64,000 nt of DNA from Brenneria roseae subsp. roseae (GCF_003115845.1 NZ_KZ819026.1:124001-188000), one strand, 5' to 3'. Numbered from the stretch's first letter, positions 8,826 through 18,766 are shown. Translations and numbers: made by a program. The notes: generated by a model not told the origin, from the letters alone.

Positions 8826-9431
8826 TTATGGCGTACTGGAAACGTGCAGGGCAAGCTGGCGGATGATGGCGGCGGTCAATCCCCAGACAAACTGCTGCTG
8901 GTACCAGGAAAGGTAAACGCGGTGGCGCTTTTCCTGTCGTTCGATATCCAACGGATAATAGCGTGCCAGCGCAAAGGCGTCTTCCAGCGGCATTTCAAAT
9001 AGTTCGGCAACTTCCGTCTCATTTTGGTGAAAATGGGTGTGGGCCGGGATCAATCCGACAACCGGCGTGACCTGAAATCCACTGATACTGTCCGTGGGCG
9101 ACAACGTGCCGAGCACCGTCACATTCTGTGGTGGGATCGCGACTTCTTCCTGCGCCTCGCGTAGCGCCGTCGCGATCAGAGAACCATCTTCCCGGTCGGC
9201 CGCGCCACCGGGAAACGCAACCTGACCCGCATGTTTTCGTAAACCCGGCGCACGCCGGGTCAACAGTAATGTCGGGGAAGGGCGGCAAACGATCGGCACC
9301 AGTACGGCCGCCTGACGCGGTTGATGAGCCGGAGAGCGGGGGCGCAATGTTTGCAATTGAAAACGTGTAATAAACGCCGCCAAATCAAATGGCGCTGACG
9401 CGATTTGCCGGTCAATGACTGAATGGGTCAC
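8826..9431 (-). CDS. nudL: NudL, CoA-type Nudix hydrolase
   Basis: Predicted CoA pyrophosphohydrolase of the Nudix superfamily. The protein has 201 residues. The Nudix box runs from GGAADREDGSLIATALREAQEEVAI, with the REAQEE core of metal-binding glutamates. The UPF0035-type segment LRKHAGQVAFPGG lies just before it, which distinguishes this CoA-directed subgroup. The apparent start is GTG at 9431 with an AGG/GAGAG-rich stretch upstream, inside the last codons of pabB. The 20-bp overlap implies translational coupling. The pabB-nudL pairing is the same as in E. coli (yeaB). Activity on CoA derivatives is inferred from the family. Confidence 0.93.
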   Translation of the reverse strand: MTHSVIDRQIASAPFDLAAFITRFQLQTLRPRSPAHQPRQAAVLVPIVCRPSPTLLLTRRAPGLRKHAGQVAFPGGAADREDGSLIATALREAQEEVAIPPQNVTVLGTLSPTDSISGFQVTPVVGLIPAHTHFHQNETEVAELFEMPLEDAFALARYYPLDIERQEKRHRVYLSWYQQQFVWGLTAAIIRQLALHVSSTP

Positions 9432-10836
9432 GACTCTCTACCTGAACGTTTGGTTGATGATCCAATAAGGGTAAAATGCGGCCGACCTTATCAAAGGTTT
9501 CCTGATATTCCGCCTGTTCCTGACTGTCTGCCACAATACCGCCGCCTGCCCAGCAGTATATTTTCCCCTGCTCGGTTAATAACGTGCGGATGGCGATGTT
9601 GGTATCCATGGTGCCACAAAAACTAAGATAGCCAATACTGCCGCAATAGGCATTACGTCGTTGAGGCTCCAGTTGTTCAATAATCTGCATTGCCCGAATC
9701 TTGGGGGCGCCGGTAATGGAACCGCCGGGGAAACAGGCTCGCAGTAACGCGGCGGCATGATATGTATCTGGAAGTCGGGCTTCAATCGTGCTGACCAGGT
9801 GGTGAACGGCCGGGAAGGGCTCAACGACGAACAGTTCAGGAACGTGGACGCTACCGGGTTCTGCAACCCGGCCAATATCGTTACGCAATAAATCCACGAT
9901 CATCAGGTTCTCGGCGCGATCCTTGTCGGACAGTGCCAGACGTTCGGCCTGCAAGGCATCAGCGTGTTCGTCGGCTAGCCGAGGTAGCGTACCTTTGATC
10001 GGTCGGGTCTGAATGCGGTTATTTTCAAGCCACAGGAAACGCTCGGGAGAGACGCTGATCACCGTATTTTCAGGCAGACGGATGAAGGCGGAAAAAGGGG
10101 CCTTGTTGCCCGCAGACAGACGCAGAAACGCCTGCCATTCATCCCCTTCATATTCCGCGCTAAAACGCTGGGCCAGATTAACCTGATAGCAGTCTCCCGC
10201 CAGCAGATAGTCCTGTATCCGGCGAAATTTTTCGCCGTACTCCGTGCGTGACATGTTGGCGCGCCAGGGGCCGCTGAGTTGAAACGGCGCCCGATCATCA
10301 TCAGCGGGCGGTGTTGACAACCAGTCGAGTCGTTCCTGAAGCGAGCCTTGTACGATCAGGGTTAGCGTCTGACGCTGATGGTCGGCGACCAATGCCCAGT
10401 CATAAATACCGACGGCCATATCGGGTAAATGAATGTCCCGTTCGGCCTGAACCGGCAGTATTTCAATACAACGACCTAAATCGTAGCCAAACAGGCCGAG
10501 CGCGCCGCCCTGAAAAGGAAAATCAGGCTGCGTTTCTGCGTCAATGCCAAGGTCCGCCAGCGCTTGCTGTAAAAGCGCAAACGGATCGCCTGCCACTATT
10601 TGCGCTATCCCGTTCTGGGTGATCGTCGTTTTTTCGCCGCGGGTGGAAAGTGTCACTCGCGGGTCGGCGACCATAATGTCGAAACGATTGTGTGGATGAT
10701 CGGCAAAACCTGAGTGCAATAACATCGCCCACGGCTGCCGGGAAAAGGCGGCAAAGCGCGTCAATAGCGCATCCGGCCGATACGGTAGCGAATAGTGGAC
10801 ACAGGAGGCGCTCGGGGTGTTTTCGTATAATTTCAT
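9412..10836 (-). CDS. pabB: Aminodeoxychorismate synthase component I
   Basis: Converts chorismate, with ammonia from PabA, to 4-amino-4-deoxychorismate, the first step toward p-aminobenzoate and folate. The 474-residue protein has the chorismate-binding domain in its C-terminal two-thirds. The PIKGT motif contains the lysine that distinguishes PabB-type enzymes, and SPERFLW, DLLRNDIGRV and GGSITGAPK are also present. It is about 20 residues longer than the E. coli protein, mainly at the N-terminus, and the ribosome binding site at 10836 is weak, so an internal start is possible. It overlaps nudL at its 3' end. Confidence 0.96.
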   Translation of the reverse strand: MKLYENTPSASCVHYSLPYRPDALLTRFAAFSRQPWAMLLHSGFADHPHNRFDIMVADPRVTLSTRGEKTTITQNGIAQIVAGDPFALLQQALADLGIDAETQPDFPFQGGALGLFGYDLGRCIEILPVQAERDIHLPDMAVGIYDWALVADHQRQTLTLIVQGSLQERLDWLSTPPADDDRAPFQLSGPWRANMSRTEYGEKFRRIQDYLLAGDCYQVNLAQRFSAEYEGDEWQAFLRLSAGNKAPFSAFIRLPENTVISVSPERFLWLENNRIQTRPIKGTLPRLADEHADALQAERLALSDKDRAENLMIVDLLRNDIGRVAEPGSVHVPELFVVEPFPAVHHLVSTIEARLPDTYHAAALLRACFPGGSITGAPKIRAMQIIEQLEPQRRNAYCGSIGYLSFCGTMDTNIAIRTLLTEQGKIYCWAGGGIVADSQEQAEYQETFDKVGRILPLLDHQPNVQVESRDPFSH

Positions 10837-10960
10837 GCTTGCAGGTGACGTTTATTTTGTTTTCTGTCTGTTCGGCTAGCGTATCACAAACCATAACTGC
10901 TGGTGTATGACCGAAAGAGCGTGCGATGATACGCGCCAGATTGGTTATCAGGAATGTATC

Positions 10961-11203
10961 ATGATTGCAGGCATGCCCGCGTTGACGCATCAACAGCAGC
11001 AAGAAGCGGTAGAACGGATTCAGGAACTGATGTCACAGGGAATGAGCAGTGGTCAGGCGATCGCGCAGGTTGCGGCAGAAATTCGTGAAACCCATCAAGG
11101 TGACAGTGTCACAGCGATGTTCGACGATGAAGACGATCGGCACAACGGTCAGGACGACGACGAAGGTACGTTTGACGATGGTGAAGAAGAGGAAGAACAC
11201 TGA
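10961..11203 (+). CDS. yoaH: YoaH, UPF0181 protein with extended acidic tail
   Basis: Small cytoplasmic protein of unknown function. Residues 1-45 match E. coli YoaH strongly ([17 protein letters not shown], then [12 protein letters not shown]). The E. coli protein ends soon after, at 59 residues. This one has 80, extended by a tail dominated by Asp and Glu with a terminal EEEEEH. The ATG at 10961 has AGGAAT about 8 bases upstream; a longer frame upstream lacks family similarity. It is divergent from pabB and convergent with yoaB, and its stop lies inside a hairpin shared with yoaB. Confidence 0.9.
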   Translation: MIAGMPALTHQQQQEAVERIQELMSQGMSSGQAIAQVAAEIRETHQGDSVTAMFDDEDDRHNGQDDDEGTFDDGEEEEEH

Positions 11204-11219
11204 TCGTTATTCCTCTTCT
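11185..11219. terminator. Candidate bidirectional hairpin between yoaH and yoaB
   Basis: AGAAGAGGAA at 11185-11194 pairs with TTCCTCTTCT at 11210-11219 around a 15-base loop that contains the yoaH stop. It sits in the 35-bp gap between convergent genes, where a shared terminator is expected. The U-runs are short. Confidence 0.45.
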
Positions 11220-11238
11220 GATGCGAATTAATACACCG

Positions 11239-11583
11239 CTATACCGCCGCGATGGCTTTGATTTCGATTTTAAATTTCGTGTGCATCAGTTTGGCCTGTA
11301 CGGTGCAACGCACGGGCGCGTGACCCGGTACTACCCAGGCATCCCAGGCGGTATTCATGGCCTCGAAATCACCGGCGTCAGCCAAAAAGATCGTGACATC
11401 CAAAAGCCGGCTTTTATCTGTTCCCGCCCGTTGCAGGATCGCATCCAGCGCGGCCAGCGCATTTTCTGTCTGGGCTTGCGCCCCGTCATCCAGATTCTCC
11501 GGCACGCTGGTGTAGTACAGCGTGTTGTTGTGAATAACCGCGTCAGACCAGCGGTCTTCAGGATTGATTCGCTGAATTGGCAT
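11239..11583 (-). CDS. yoaB: YoaB, RidA (YjgF/YER057c/UK114) family protein
   Basis: Member of the RidA family, small trimeric proteins that hydrolyse or quench reactive enamine/imine intermediates. The 114 residues match E. coli YoaB end to end, including DAVIHNNTLYYTSVPENL and the C-terminal GHAPVRCTVQAKL with the conserved arginine of the family's ligand pocket. An in-frame extension to 11700 exists but lacks similarity. The ATG at 11583 has GGAG 11 bases upstream and gives the conserved N-terminus. The true substrate is unknown. It is convergent with yoaH. Confidence 0.92.
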   Translation of the reverse strand: MPIQRINPEDRWSDAVIHNNTLYYTSVPENLDDGAQAQTENALAALDAILQRAGTDKSRLLDVTIFLADAGDFEAMNTAWDAWVVPGHAPVRCTVQAKLMHTKFKIEIKAIAAV

Positions 11584-11762
11584 GAGGATATTGTCTCCAT
11601 GTGGGGTAAATAATGGCGCTAAGCGTAACATAATCTTTTCCGCGTTCATTACTTTCTCAGGGGCGGATTTGGAGTGGTAGTGATAGTGGAGTATTGGCAT
11701 AATCAGCCGGGCGGCGTCACTGGATAGCGCTGGCAGTCTGAACCTGACTTAAGAGAGACAGC

Positions 11763-13682
11763 GTGACAAGCGATCGTGTAATTGATGATTTTGCAACCGA
11801 TGGGGCGTTAGCCAAGGCTATCAGCGGATTTAAGCCGCGTGAACCGCAACGACAGATGGCGCAGGCGGTGATTCAAGCCATTGACAGCAAGCAGGCGCTG
11901 GTGGTTGAGGCGGGAACCGGTACCGGAAAAACCTACGCTTATCTGGCGCCTGCGCTGCGGTCGGATAAAAAAGTCATCATTTCAACGGGGTCAAAAGCCT
12001 TACAGGATCAGCTTTACAGCCGGGATTTGCCCACGGTCGCGCAGGCGCTGAAATACGGGGGCAAACTGGCGCTGCTTAAAGGCCGTTCCAATTATCTTTG
12101 TCTCGAACGGCTCGATCAGCAATCGCTGGCGGGAGGGGACTTATCCGCGGAAACGCTCAGTGAACTGGTCCGGCTGCGGGGCTGGTCTTCTGAAACAACG
12201 GAAGGCGACGTAACCACCTGTGGCGGTGTGGCGGAAGACAGTCCGATCTGGCCGCTGGTAACCAGCACCAACGACAATTGTCTGGGCAGCGACTGTCCGC
12301 GTTACAAAGAGTGTTTTGTGGTAAAAGCCCGTCGCAAAGCGATGGATGCCGATATCGTCGTGGTAAATCACCATCTTTATCTGGCGGATATGGTGGTGAA
12401 AGAAAGCGGTTTTGCCGAATTGATCCCGGAAAGTGACGTGGTCATTTTCGATGAGGCGCACCAGATCCCAGACATTGCCAGTCAGTATTTTGGTCAGCAG
12501 CTCTCCAGCCGCCAACTGATGGATTTGGCAAAGGACATTATCATTGCCTATCGGACGGAAGTGCGGGATGCGGCCCAGCTACAGAAAAGCGCCGATCGTC
12601 TGAGCCAGAGTACGCAGGATTTTCGGCTGGCATTGGGCGACCCCGGCTTTCGCGGCAATTTGCGAGAAGTGCTTAACCAACCCCATCTTCAACGTGCGCT
12701 GGTGCTGTTGGATGACGCGTTGGAACTCTGCTACGACGTCGCCAGGCTCTCATTGGGACGATCGGCGCTGCTTGATGCCGCCTTTGAGCGGGCAACGTTA
12801 TATCGCAATCGCCTGAAACGCCTGCGGGATGTTCAACAACCGGGCTACAGTTACTGGTATGAGTGCAATTCCCGCCACTTTGTGTTGGCGCTGACGCCGC
12901 TGTCCGTCGCCGATCGCTTCCGGGAACTGATGAAAGAAAAACCGGCGGCGTGGATATTTACCTCCGCCACGTTATCCGTCAACGAACAGCTGAAACATTT
13001 TACCGATCGGCTGGGTCTGGAAACGGCCAGTACGCTGTTATTGCCCAGTCCGTTTGACTATGCGAGCCAGGCGTTGCTTTGTGTGCCGCGCTATCTGCCG
13101 GAAACGAATCAGCCGGGCGCCGCGCGTAAGCTGGCAGCCATCTTGCGCCCGCTGATTGAGGCCAATCAGGGCCGCTGTTTTATGCTGTGCACATCGCACC
13201 AGATGATGCGCGATCTGGCCGCCGAATTTCGCGCCACGATGACATTGCCCGTGCTGTTGCAGGGGGAAACCGGCAAAGCGCAGCTACTGTCGCAGTTTGT
13301 GTCTGCGGGGAATGCGCTGCTTGTGGCAACCAGCAGCTTCTGGGAAGGTGTTGACGTACGCGGCGACGCCTTGTCCTGTGTGATCATCGATAAATTACCC
13401 TTTACTTCGCCGGACGATCCGTTATTGAAAGCGCGCATTGAAGATTGTCGCCTGCGCGGCGGGGAACCGTTCGACGACGTACAACTGCCTGACGCCGTGA
13501 TTACGTTAAAACAGGGCGTTGGCCGTCTGATTCGTGATACGGACGATCGCGGGGTACTGGTGATTTGCGATAGCCGATTAGTGATGCGCCCTTATGGCGC
13601 CGTTTTCCTCAATAGCCTGCCTCCCGCTCCCCGCACCCGGGATATGGCGCAGGCCATCGCATTTCTTACCCGAAAAGCGTAA
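11763..13682 (+). CDS. yoaA: YoaA, DinG/XPD-like DNA helicase
   Basis: Superfamily 2 ATP-dependent helicase related to DinG and eukaryotic XPD, implicated in repair of stalled replication forks. The 639 residues include Walker A GTGTGKTYAYLAPAL near residue 52 and DEAH within VVIFDEAHQ near 223. Four cysteines of an iron-sulfur cluster sit between them (CLERL, then CLGSDCPRYKEC). The C-terminal motor motifs include SSFWEGVDVRG and QGVGRLIRD. It begins at GTG 11763 with an AGAGAG stretch upstream, matching the start of the family. The next gene, tsaB, follows after 130 bp in the same direction. Confidence 0.96.
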   Translation: MTSDRVIDDFATDGALAKAISGFKPREPQRQMAQAVIQAIDSKQALVVEAGTGTGKTYAYLAPALRSDKKVIISTGSKALQDQLYSRDLPTVAQALKYGGKLALLKGRSNYLCLERLDQQSLAGGDLSAETLSELVRLRGWSSETTEGDVTTCGGVAEDSPIWPLVTSTNDNCLGSDCPRYKECFVVKARRKAMDADIVVVNHHLYLADMVVKESGFAELIPESDVVIFDEAHQIPDIASQYFGQQLSSRQLMDLAKDIIIAYRTEVRDAAQLQKSADRLSQSTQDFRLALGDPGFRGNLREVLNQPHLQRALVLLDDALELCYDVARLSLGRSALLDAAFERATLYRNRLKRLRDVQQPGYSYWYECNSRHFVLALTPLSVADRFRELMKEKPAAWIFTSATLSVNEQLKHFTDRLGLETASTLLLPSPFDYASQALLCVPRYLPETNQPGAARKLAAILRPLIEANQGRCFMLCTSHQMMRDLAAEFRATMTLPVLLQGETGKAQLLSQFVSAGNALLVATSSFWEGVDVRGDALSCVIIDKLPFTSPDDPLLKARIEDCRLRGGEPFDDVQLPDAVITLKQGVGRLIRDTDDRGVLVICDSRLVMRPYGAVFLNSLPPAPRTRDMAQAIAFLTRKA

Positions 13683-13812
13683 CGGGTAATTATGTCGGAT
13701 AGACCGTGAGATGAAGGAATGCAATACGCTGATGGTTTGAAAGATGACGAGGGTGCCGGGTGGTATGTTATCATGCGCGCCGTTAAGATTTATATCCCCG
13801 CCTGAGGTTGGC

Positions 13813-14511
13813 ATGTCTACGCGAATTCTAGCGCTTGATACCGCGACGGAAGCCTGTTCTGTCGCTCTCTGGAATGATGGTGAAATTCATTCTTTGTTTG
13901 AAGTTTGTCCTCGTGAGCATACTCAGCGAGTGTTGCCAATGGTCCGGCAGGTGCTGGCTGAAAGCGGCGTAACGCTTGGCGAACTGGATGCGGTGGCGTT
14001 TGGCCAGGGGCCGGGCAGTTTTACTGGCGTGCGAATTGGCATTGGCATTGCTCAGGGGCTTGCATTAGGCGCAGAATTGCCGATGATTGGTGTTTCCACA
14101 CTGGCAACGCTGGCTCAGGGCGCGTTTCGGCGGGTTAATGCCTCACAGGTATTGGCCGCCATTGATGCCCGCATGGGTGAAGTTTACTGGGCGCAATATC
14201 AGCGCGATGTCGATGGCGTCTGGCAAGGCGAATCTTCCGAGGCCGTCCTGACGCCACAGCAGGTACAAACGCTGACGGCCGGATTGCAAGGGGAATGGGC
14301 GACGGCGGGAACGGGTTGGCAAACCTATCCCGGACTGGTGAGCCAGACTGCGTTGACCTTGCGTGATGGCGACATGTTGTTACCGCAGGCCGAGGATATG
14401 TTGCCGCTGGCGTACCAGCAATGGCGTGCCGGGCGGGCGGTGAGTGTTGAACTGGCCCAGCCGCGTTACCTGCGTAACGAAGTGGCCTGGAAAAAACTGC
14501 CGGGACGTTGA
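13813..14511 (+). CDS. tsaB: tRNA t6A modification protein TsaB
   Basis: Scaffold partner of TsaD and TsaE in making N6-threonylcarbamoyladenosine at position 37 of ANN-decoding tRNAs. It is essential in E. coli (formerly YeaZ). The 232 residues carry the ASKHA-fold signature [15 protein letters not shown] at the N-terminus and [21 protein letters not shown] at about 70-90. I chose ATG 13813, with GAGG 7 bases upstream, giving the conserved N-terminus. An upstream in-frame extension has no similarity. It is followed by yeaY as in E. coli. Confidence 0.97.
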   Translation: MSTRILALDTATEACSVALWNDGEIHSLFEVCPREHTQRVLPMVRQVLAESGVTLGELDAVAFGQGPGSFTGVRIGIGIAQGLALGAELPMIGVSTLATLAQGAFRRVNASQVLAAIDARMGEVYWAQYQRDVDGVWQGESSEAVLTPQQVQTLTAGLQGEWATAGTGWQTYPGLVSQTALTLRDGDMLLPQAEDMLPLAYQQWRAGRAVSVELAQPRYLRNEVAWKKLPGR

Positions 14512-14640
14512 ATACCCAGGCTATTCCCCTATAAGATAACGGCCTTCAGTCATGGGAACCGTTGTTCCCGGATGGAAGAAAACAGCAACTTATTCGATGC
14601 GTTATAGTCTAATTATCAGACATTGAAAAAGGTGTATGTC

Positions 14641-15258
14641 ATGACAATGATTACAATGCATATAAAACCCAAAACATTGCCGATACGGACCGCATGGCGC
14701 GGTATTGCTGTCGCTGCTGTGTTGATGCTGTCTGGTTGCGTGAGTGTGCCTGATGCAATCAAGGGAACGTCCCCAACCCCGCAGGACGATCTCGTGCGGG
14801 TAATGAATGCACCGCAGCTGTATGTCGGTCAGGAATCGCGTTTTGGTGGCCGGGTGGTCAATGTGCACAATGATGCCAACCGAACCCGATTGGAAATCGT
14901 CAGTCTGCCTCTCGACAGCGGAGCCCGGCCGCAGCTGAATCAGCCTTCGGAAGGCCGTTTCGTTGCCTATGTGAATCGCTTTCTGGAGCCGGTTGATTTT
15001 AAAAATCGATTGATCACTGTCGTCGGCCCCATTACGGGATCTGAGCAAGGTGCCATCGGTAACAAACCCTACCGCTTTGTCGTGGTGGACGTGCAGGGAT
15101 ATAAGCGCTGGAATGTAAGACAGCAGGTGATGATGCCGCCTGGCGCTTATGGTCCGTGGGGATGGGATATGCGCTATGGCCGAGGTTGGGGACCCGGATG
15201 GGGTTTCGGCGGCGGTTGGTATGGTCCTGTGCAGGTTGAAAATGTCGTAACAGAATAA
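14641..15258 (+). CDS. yeaY: Slp-family outer-membrane lipoprotein YeaY
   Basis: Predicted lipoprotein of the Slp family (starvation-inducible lipoprotein relatives), function unknown. The signal peptide has a positively charged start, a hydrophobic stretch ([13 protein letters not shown]) and a lipobox with Cys33, so the mature protein is lipid-anchored. The mature part matches E. coli YeaY: PDAIKG, then [19 protein letters not shown], with the PLDSGARP motif. The C-terminal tail is rich in Gly, Trp and Tyr. ATG 14641 has AAGGTG about 8 bases upstream. An in-frame TTG at 14623 is less likely. Confidence 0.93.
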   Translation: MTMITMHIKPKTLPIRTAWRGIAVAAVLMLSGCVSVPDAIKGTSPTPQDDLVRVMNAPQLYVGQESRFGGRVVNVHNDANRTRLEIVSLPLDSGARPQLNQPSEGRFVAYVNRFLEPVDFKNRLITVVGPITGSEQGAIGNKPYRFVVVDVQGYKRWNVRQQVMMPPGAYGPWGWDMRYGRGWGPGWGFGGGWYGPVQVENVVTE

Positions 15259-15280
15259 AAAGTTGTTACGGATGAAAGAA

Positions 15281-15311
15281 AATCAGGCGACTTAGGTTGC
15301 CTGATTTTTTT
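15281..15311 (+). terminator. Rho-independent terminator of tsaB-yeaY
   Basis: AATCAGGC at 15281-15288 pairs perfectly with GCCTGATT at 15299-15306, with a 10-base loop and a run of T directly after. It begins 22 bases past the yeaY stop. Confidence 0.88.
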
Positions 15312-15397
15312 ATGGCCGGCCGCACCTGCATTTTTTGAACAAATCATTAACATTAAATAAGTGATCGCTCTCGCAACCTTGACATTGTTTGCTAGCC

Positions 15398-15414
15398 AAC
15401 TGGTAAGCTGAGTT
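15398..15414 (+). promoter_or_regulatory. FadR operator in the fadD promoter
   Basis: The 17-mer from AACTGGTAAG to GAGTT agrees at 14 of 17 positions with the E. coli fadD operator as I recall it. It lies 40 bp before fadD and downstream of a perfect TTGACA (15379-15384), so a bound FadR would block the promoter and lift when long-chain acyl-CoA is present. FadR is encoded at 24065. Confidence 0.7.
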
Positions 15415-15453
15415 AAAATAATGTTAATTGATGGTTTGATGCTGAGGTGAGCG

Positions 15454-17178
15454 ATGCCACTGAAAAAATATCTCGGGAGTGACGTCTTGGAAAAAGTCTG
15501 GTTATCACGCTATCCGGCCGCGGTGCCTGCCGAAATCGATCCGGATCGTTTCGCCTCACTGATTGACATGTTTGAAAGTACGGTGGCGCGGTATGCCGAT
15601 CAGACGGCATTCATCAACATGGGTGAAGTGATGACCTACCGCAAACTGGAAGAGCGTAGCCGGGCTTTCGCGGCCTATCTGCAAAACCGGCTTGGATTGA
15701 AAAAAGGTGACCGTGTCGCCTTGATGATGCCCAACCTGTTGCAATATCCGGTCGCGCTATTTGGCGTGCTGCGGGCAGGAATGGTGGTGGTGAATGTGAA
15801 TCCGCTGTATACGCCGCGGGAACTGGAACATCAGCTTAAAGATAGCGGGGCCAGCACGATCGTCATCGTGTCCAATTTTGCCCATACGCTGGAGAAGGTT
15901 GTCGATAGTACACCGATAAAGCACGTTATCCTGACCCGAATGGGGGATCAACTCTCCACGGCAAAAGGGACGCTGGTCAATTTTGTTGTCAAATATATCA
16001 AGCGGCTGGTGCCGAAATATCATCTGCCGGATGCGATCTCTTTCCGTCGGGCATTGCAGGAGGGACGACGACTGCAATATGTCAAGCCGGACATTATCAA
16101 TACCGATCTGGCTTTTCTGCAATATACCGGGGGAACGACTGGCGTTGCCAAAGGCGCGATGCTGACGCACCGCAACATGCAGGCGAATCTGGCGCAGTGT
16201 AAAGCCGCTTACGGACCCGTACTGCGAGAGGGGCAAGAGCTGGTGGTGACGGCACTGCCGCTGTATCACATTTTTGCGCTGACGGTGAACTGCCTGCTGT
16301 TTCTTGAACTGGGCGGCAAAAATCTGTTGATTACCAATCCGCGTGATATTCCGGCCGTCGTTAAGGAATTGAAACAATATCCCTTTACGGCGGTCACCGG
16401 AGTGAACACATTATTTAATGCCTTGCTGAATAACAAAGAATTTCATGAGCTCGATTTTTCCACGCTGAGATTGTCCGTAGGCGGCGGCGCATCGGTACAG
16501 CAGGCGGTTGCCGAACGTTGGGAAAAACTCACGGGTAAACATCTGCTGGAAGGCTATGGGCTGACGGAAAGTTCACCCCTGGTGTCGGGTAACCCCTATG
16601 ACATGCAGTATTATACTGGCAGCATCGGATTGCCGGTTCCTTCCACGGATGTCAGGATCCTTGATGATGATGGCAATGACGTCGGCCCCGGTGAGTCTGG
16701 CGAACTATGGATTCGCGGCCCGCAGGTGATGCTGGGTTATTGGCAGCAGCCGGCAGCCACCGATGAAGTATTGAAAGACGGCTGGCTGGCAACGGGTGAC
16801 ATTGTCACTTCTGATGATGAAGGATTTCTGCGAATTATCGACCGCAAGAAAGACATGATTCTGGTATCCGGCTTTAACGTTTATCCTACGGAAATTGAAG
16901 ATGTGCTGACCCGTCATCCAAAAGTTTCTGAGTCTGCGGTGGTGGGGATACCGAACGACGTGTCGGGAGAAGCCGTGAAGGCCTTTGTGGTGCGCCGGGA
17001 TCGCTCATTAACGAAAGATGAATTGATTACGCACTGCCGCCGTAATCTTACCGGGTATAAAGTACCGAAAGAAATTGAATTTTGTGAGGATTTACCTAAA
17101 TCAAACGTAGGAAAAATCCTGCGCCGAGAGTTGCGGGACGATAAGAATCATCAGATGAAAAAGGCTGTCAACGCCTGA
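15454..17178 (+). CDS. fadD: Long-chain fatty acid CoA ligase
   Basis: Membrane-associated acyl-CoA synthetase that activates imported long-chain fatty acids with ATP and CoA, coupling transport to beta-oxidation. The 574-residue frame has the AMP-binding signature [16 protein letters not shown] near 215 and the later motifs [20 protein letters not shown] and [12 protein letters not shown]. Two starts are plausible. ATG 15454 has GAGGTGAGCG just before it. TTG 15487 has GGAG before it and corresponds to the E. coli TTG start. Both are in frame and differ by 11 residues. A FadR site upstream and a strong hairpin downstream frame it as one transcription unit. Confidence 0.97.
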   Translation: MPLKKYLGSDVLEKVWLSRYPAAVPAEIDPDRFASLIDMFESTVARYADQTAFINMGEVMTYRKLEERSRAFAAYLQNRLGLKKGDRVALMMPNLLQYPVALFGVLRAGMVVVNVNPLYTPRELEHQLKDSGASTIVIVSNFAHTLEKVVDSTPIKHVILTRMGDQLSTAKGTLVNFVVKYIKRLVPKYHLPDAISFRRALQEGRRLQYVKPDIINTDLAFLQYTGGTTGVAKGAMLTHRNMQANLAQCKAAYGPVLREGQELVVTALPLYHIFALTVNCLLFLELGGKNLLITNPRDIPAVVKELKQYPFTAVTGVNTLFNALLNNKEFHELDFSTLRLSVGGGASVQQAVAERWEKLTGKHLLEGYGLTESSPLVSGNPYDMQYYTGSIGLPVPSTDVRILDDDGNDVGPGESGELWIRGPQVMLGYWQQPAATDEVLKDGWLATGDIVTSDDEGFLRIIDRKKDMILVSGFNVYPTEIEDVLTRHPKVSESAVVGIPNDVSGEAVKAFVVRRDRSLTKDELITHCRRNLTGYKVPKEIEFCEDLPKSNVGKILRRELRDDKNHQMKKAVNA

Positions 17179-17326
17179 ATTCCGGAGCGATTGCGATGAT
17201 TTATCAATAAACGTCTGCCAGAAGCCGGAAGGACACGATATCATGGCTATCGCCATAGAAAAGTGGCGTGTCGATCGGCTTGCGGGAATTTATCCGCAAG
17301 AGGGACGTCAGGCCCTGTTATCCCAT

Positions 17327-17355
17327 TCACGCCGGTTGATCCGGCGTGACTTTTT
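17327..17355 (+). terminator. fadD terminator / rnd leader hairpin
   Basis: A perfect 9-bp stem, TCACGCCGG / CCGGCGTGA, with loop TTGAT is followed by C and five T residues. It looks like a strong intrinsic terminator for fadD but lies only 31 bp before the rnd start. In E. coli, RNase D mRNA carries a comparable stem-loop plus U-run in its leader that is needed for translation, so this element may have both roles. Confidence 0.8.
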
Positions 17356-17385
17356 ATATTTATAAGCTATCAAGAGAATGATGTT

Positions 17386-18507
17386 TTGAATTATCAGTTG
17401 ATCACCACCGATACCGGGTTAAAACAAGTTTGCACACAGGCGCGCCAGTATCAACGGATCGCGTTGGATACGGAGTTCGTCAGAACGAGGACGTACTACC
17501 CGCAGTTAGGGTTGATTCAATTGTATGATGGCGAACAGCTTTCGCTTATCGATCCGCTGGAGATTACCAACTGGCTTCCTTTTCAGGAACTGTTGCGCGA
17601 TGAGCAGGTCGCCAAATTTCTGCATGCCGGCAGCGAAGATCTGGAAGTATTTCTCAATGCTTTTGATCTGTCGCCTACGCCATTTATTGACACCCAGATT
17701 CTGGCCGCCTTCTTAGGTAAACCGCTTTCTTATGGCTTTGCTGCGCTGGTCGCTGAGTATATGGACGTGACGCTCGATAAAAGTGAATCGCGTACTGACT
17801 GGCTGGCGCGTCCGCTGAGTGAAAAACAGTGTGACTATGCGGCTGCGGATGTGTTCTATCTATTACCGATGGCGATCAAACTGGTCGAAGAAATCAACGC
17901 TGCCGGATGGACAATGGCCGCGCAGGATGAGTGTCGCCTGCTTTGTCAGCGCAAACAGGAAATTCTGGCGCCCGAGGTGGCTTATCGTGAGATAGGAAAT
18001 GCCTGGCAGTTACACGGTCGCCATCTGGCTTGCCTGCAACGCCTTGCCGAGTGGCGTTTGCGTAAGGCCCGTGAGCGCGACAGCGCGGTAAATTTTGTGG
18101 TGCGTGAGGAAAACCTTTTACAGGTTGCCCGATACCTGCCATCGTCATTAGGGGAGTTGGACTCTTTGGGACTTAGCGGTCCGGAAATTCGTTACCACGG
18201 TAAAACGCTATTGTCTCTGGTTGCGCAAACGAGCGGTATTGCCGACGCTGACTGCCCGGCACCGGTAATCAATTTGATTGATTATCCTGGCTATAAAAAG
18301 GCATTCAAGGAGATTAAAGCCATGGTGCAATGCTACAGCGAAAGCAGTGGATTATCTGCTGAACTGCTGGCGTCACGGCGTCAAATTAACCGGGTGCTTA
18401 ACTGGCACTGGAAATTAACCTGGCAGGATGCCTTACCTGAAATGTTCTCCGGCTGGCGCAATAATTTATATGGCGATGCGTTACGGGAAATCCTGCACGG
18501 ATATTAA
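17386..18507 (+). CDS. rnd: Ribonuclease D
   Basis: 3'-5' exoribonuclease of the DEDD family that trims tRNA and small RNA 3' ends. The 373 residues have the exonuclease motif I DTEFVRTRTYYP near 28-39, motif II with FLHAGSEDLEVF, motif III with the conserved tyrosine in QCDYAAADVFYL, and an HRDC domain at about 210-290. The start is TTG 17386, as in E. coli, where the UUG codon is known to be used. The Shine-Dalgarno match (AAGAGA) is modest. ATGATGTTTTGA overlaps the start codon as a three-codon frame. The gene is adjacent to the min operon, unlike in E. coli. Confidence 0.96.
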   Translation: MNYQLITTDTGLKQVCTQARQYQRIALDTEFVRTRTYYPQLGLIQLYDGEQLSLIDPLEITNWLPFQELLRDEQVAKFLHAGSEDLEVFLNAFDLSPTPFIDTQILAAFLGKPLSYGFAALVAEYMDVTLDKSESRTDWLARPLSEKQCDYAAADVFYLLPMAIKLVEEINAAGWTMAAQDECRLLCQRKQEILAPEVAYREIGNAWQLHGRHLACLQRLAEWRLRKARERDSAVNFVVREENLLQVARYLPSSLGELDSLGLSGPEIRYHGKTLLSLVAQTSGIADADCPAPVINLIDYPGYKKAFKEIKAMVQCYSESSGLSAELLASRRQINRVLNWHWKLTWQDALPEMFSGWRNNLYGDALREILHGY

Positions 18508-18766
18508 TCAGCGCTAACTGAAATTAATCGCTGTTCACCCATTATTGATAGACGTATTTTCAACATGGGGAAGGCGGCGATTATTTCAGATATTTCTCAG
18601 AAAATATTAGCGGCGTTTTTTGCCTCAATCTATTTCTGGGTGTTTATTTTTTAAACACGAGACGACGGCGAACGTCAGATAAAACGATCGTTCAGAAATA
18701 AAAAGCAGGAATAAAAAAGGAAATACAGCGTCTGGATGACCAATAAAGACTGGATATATATACAAT

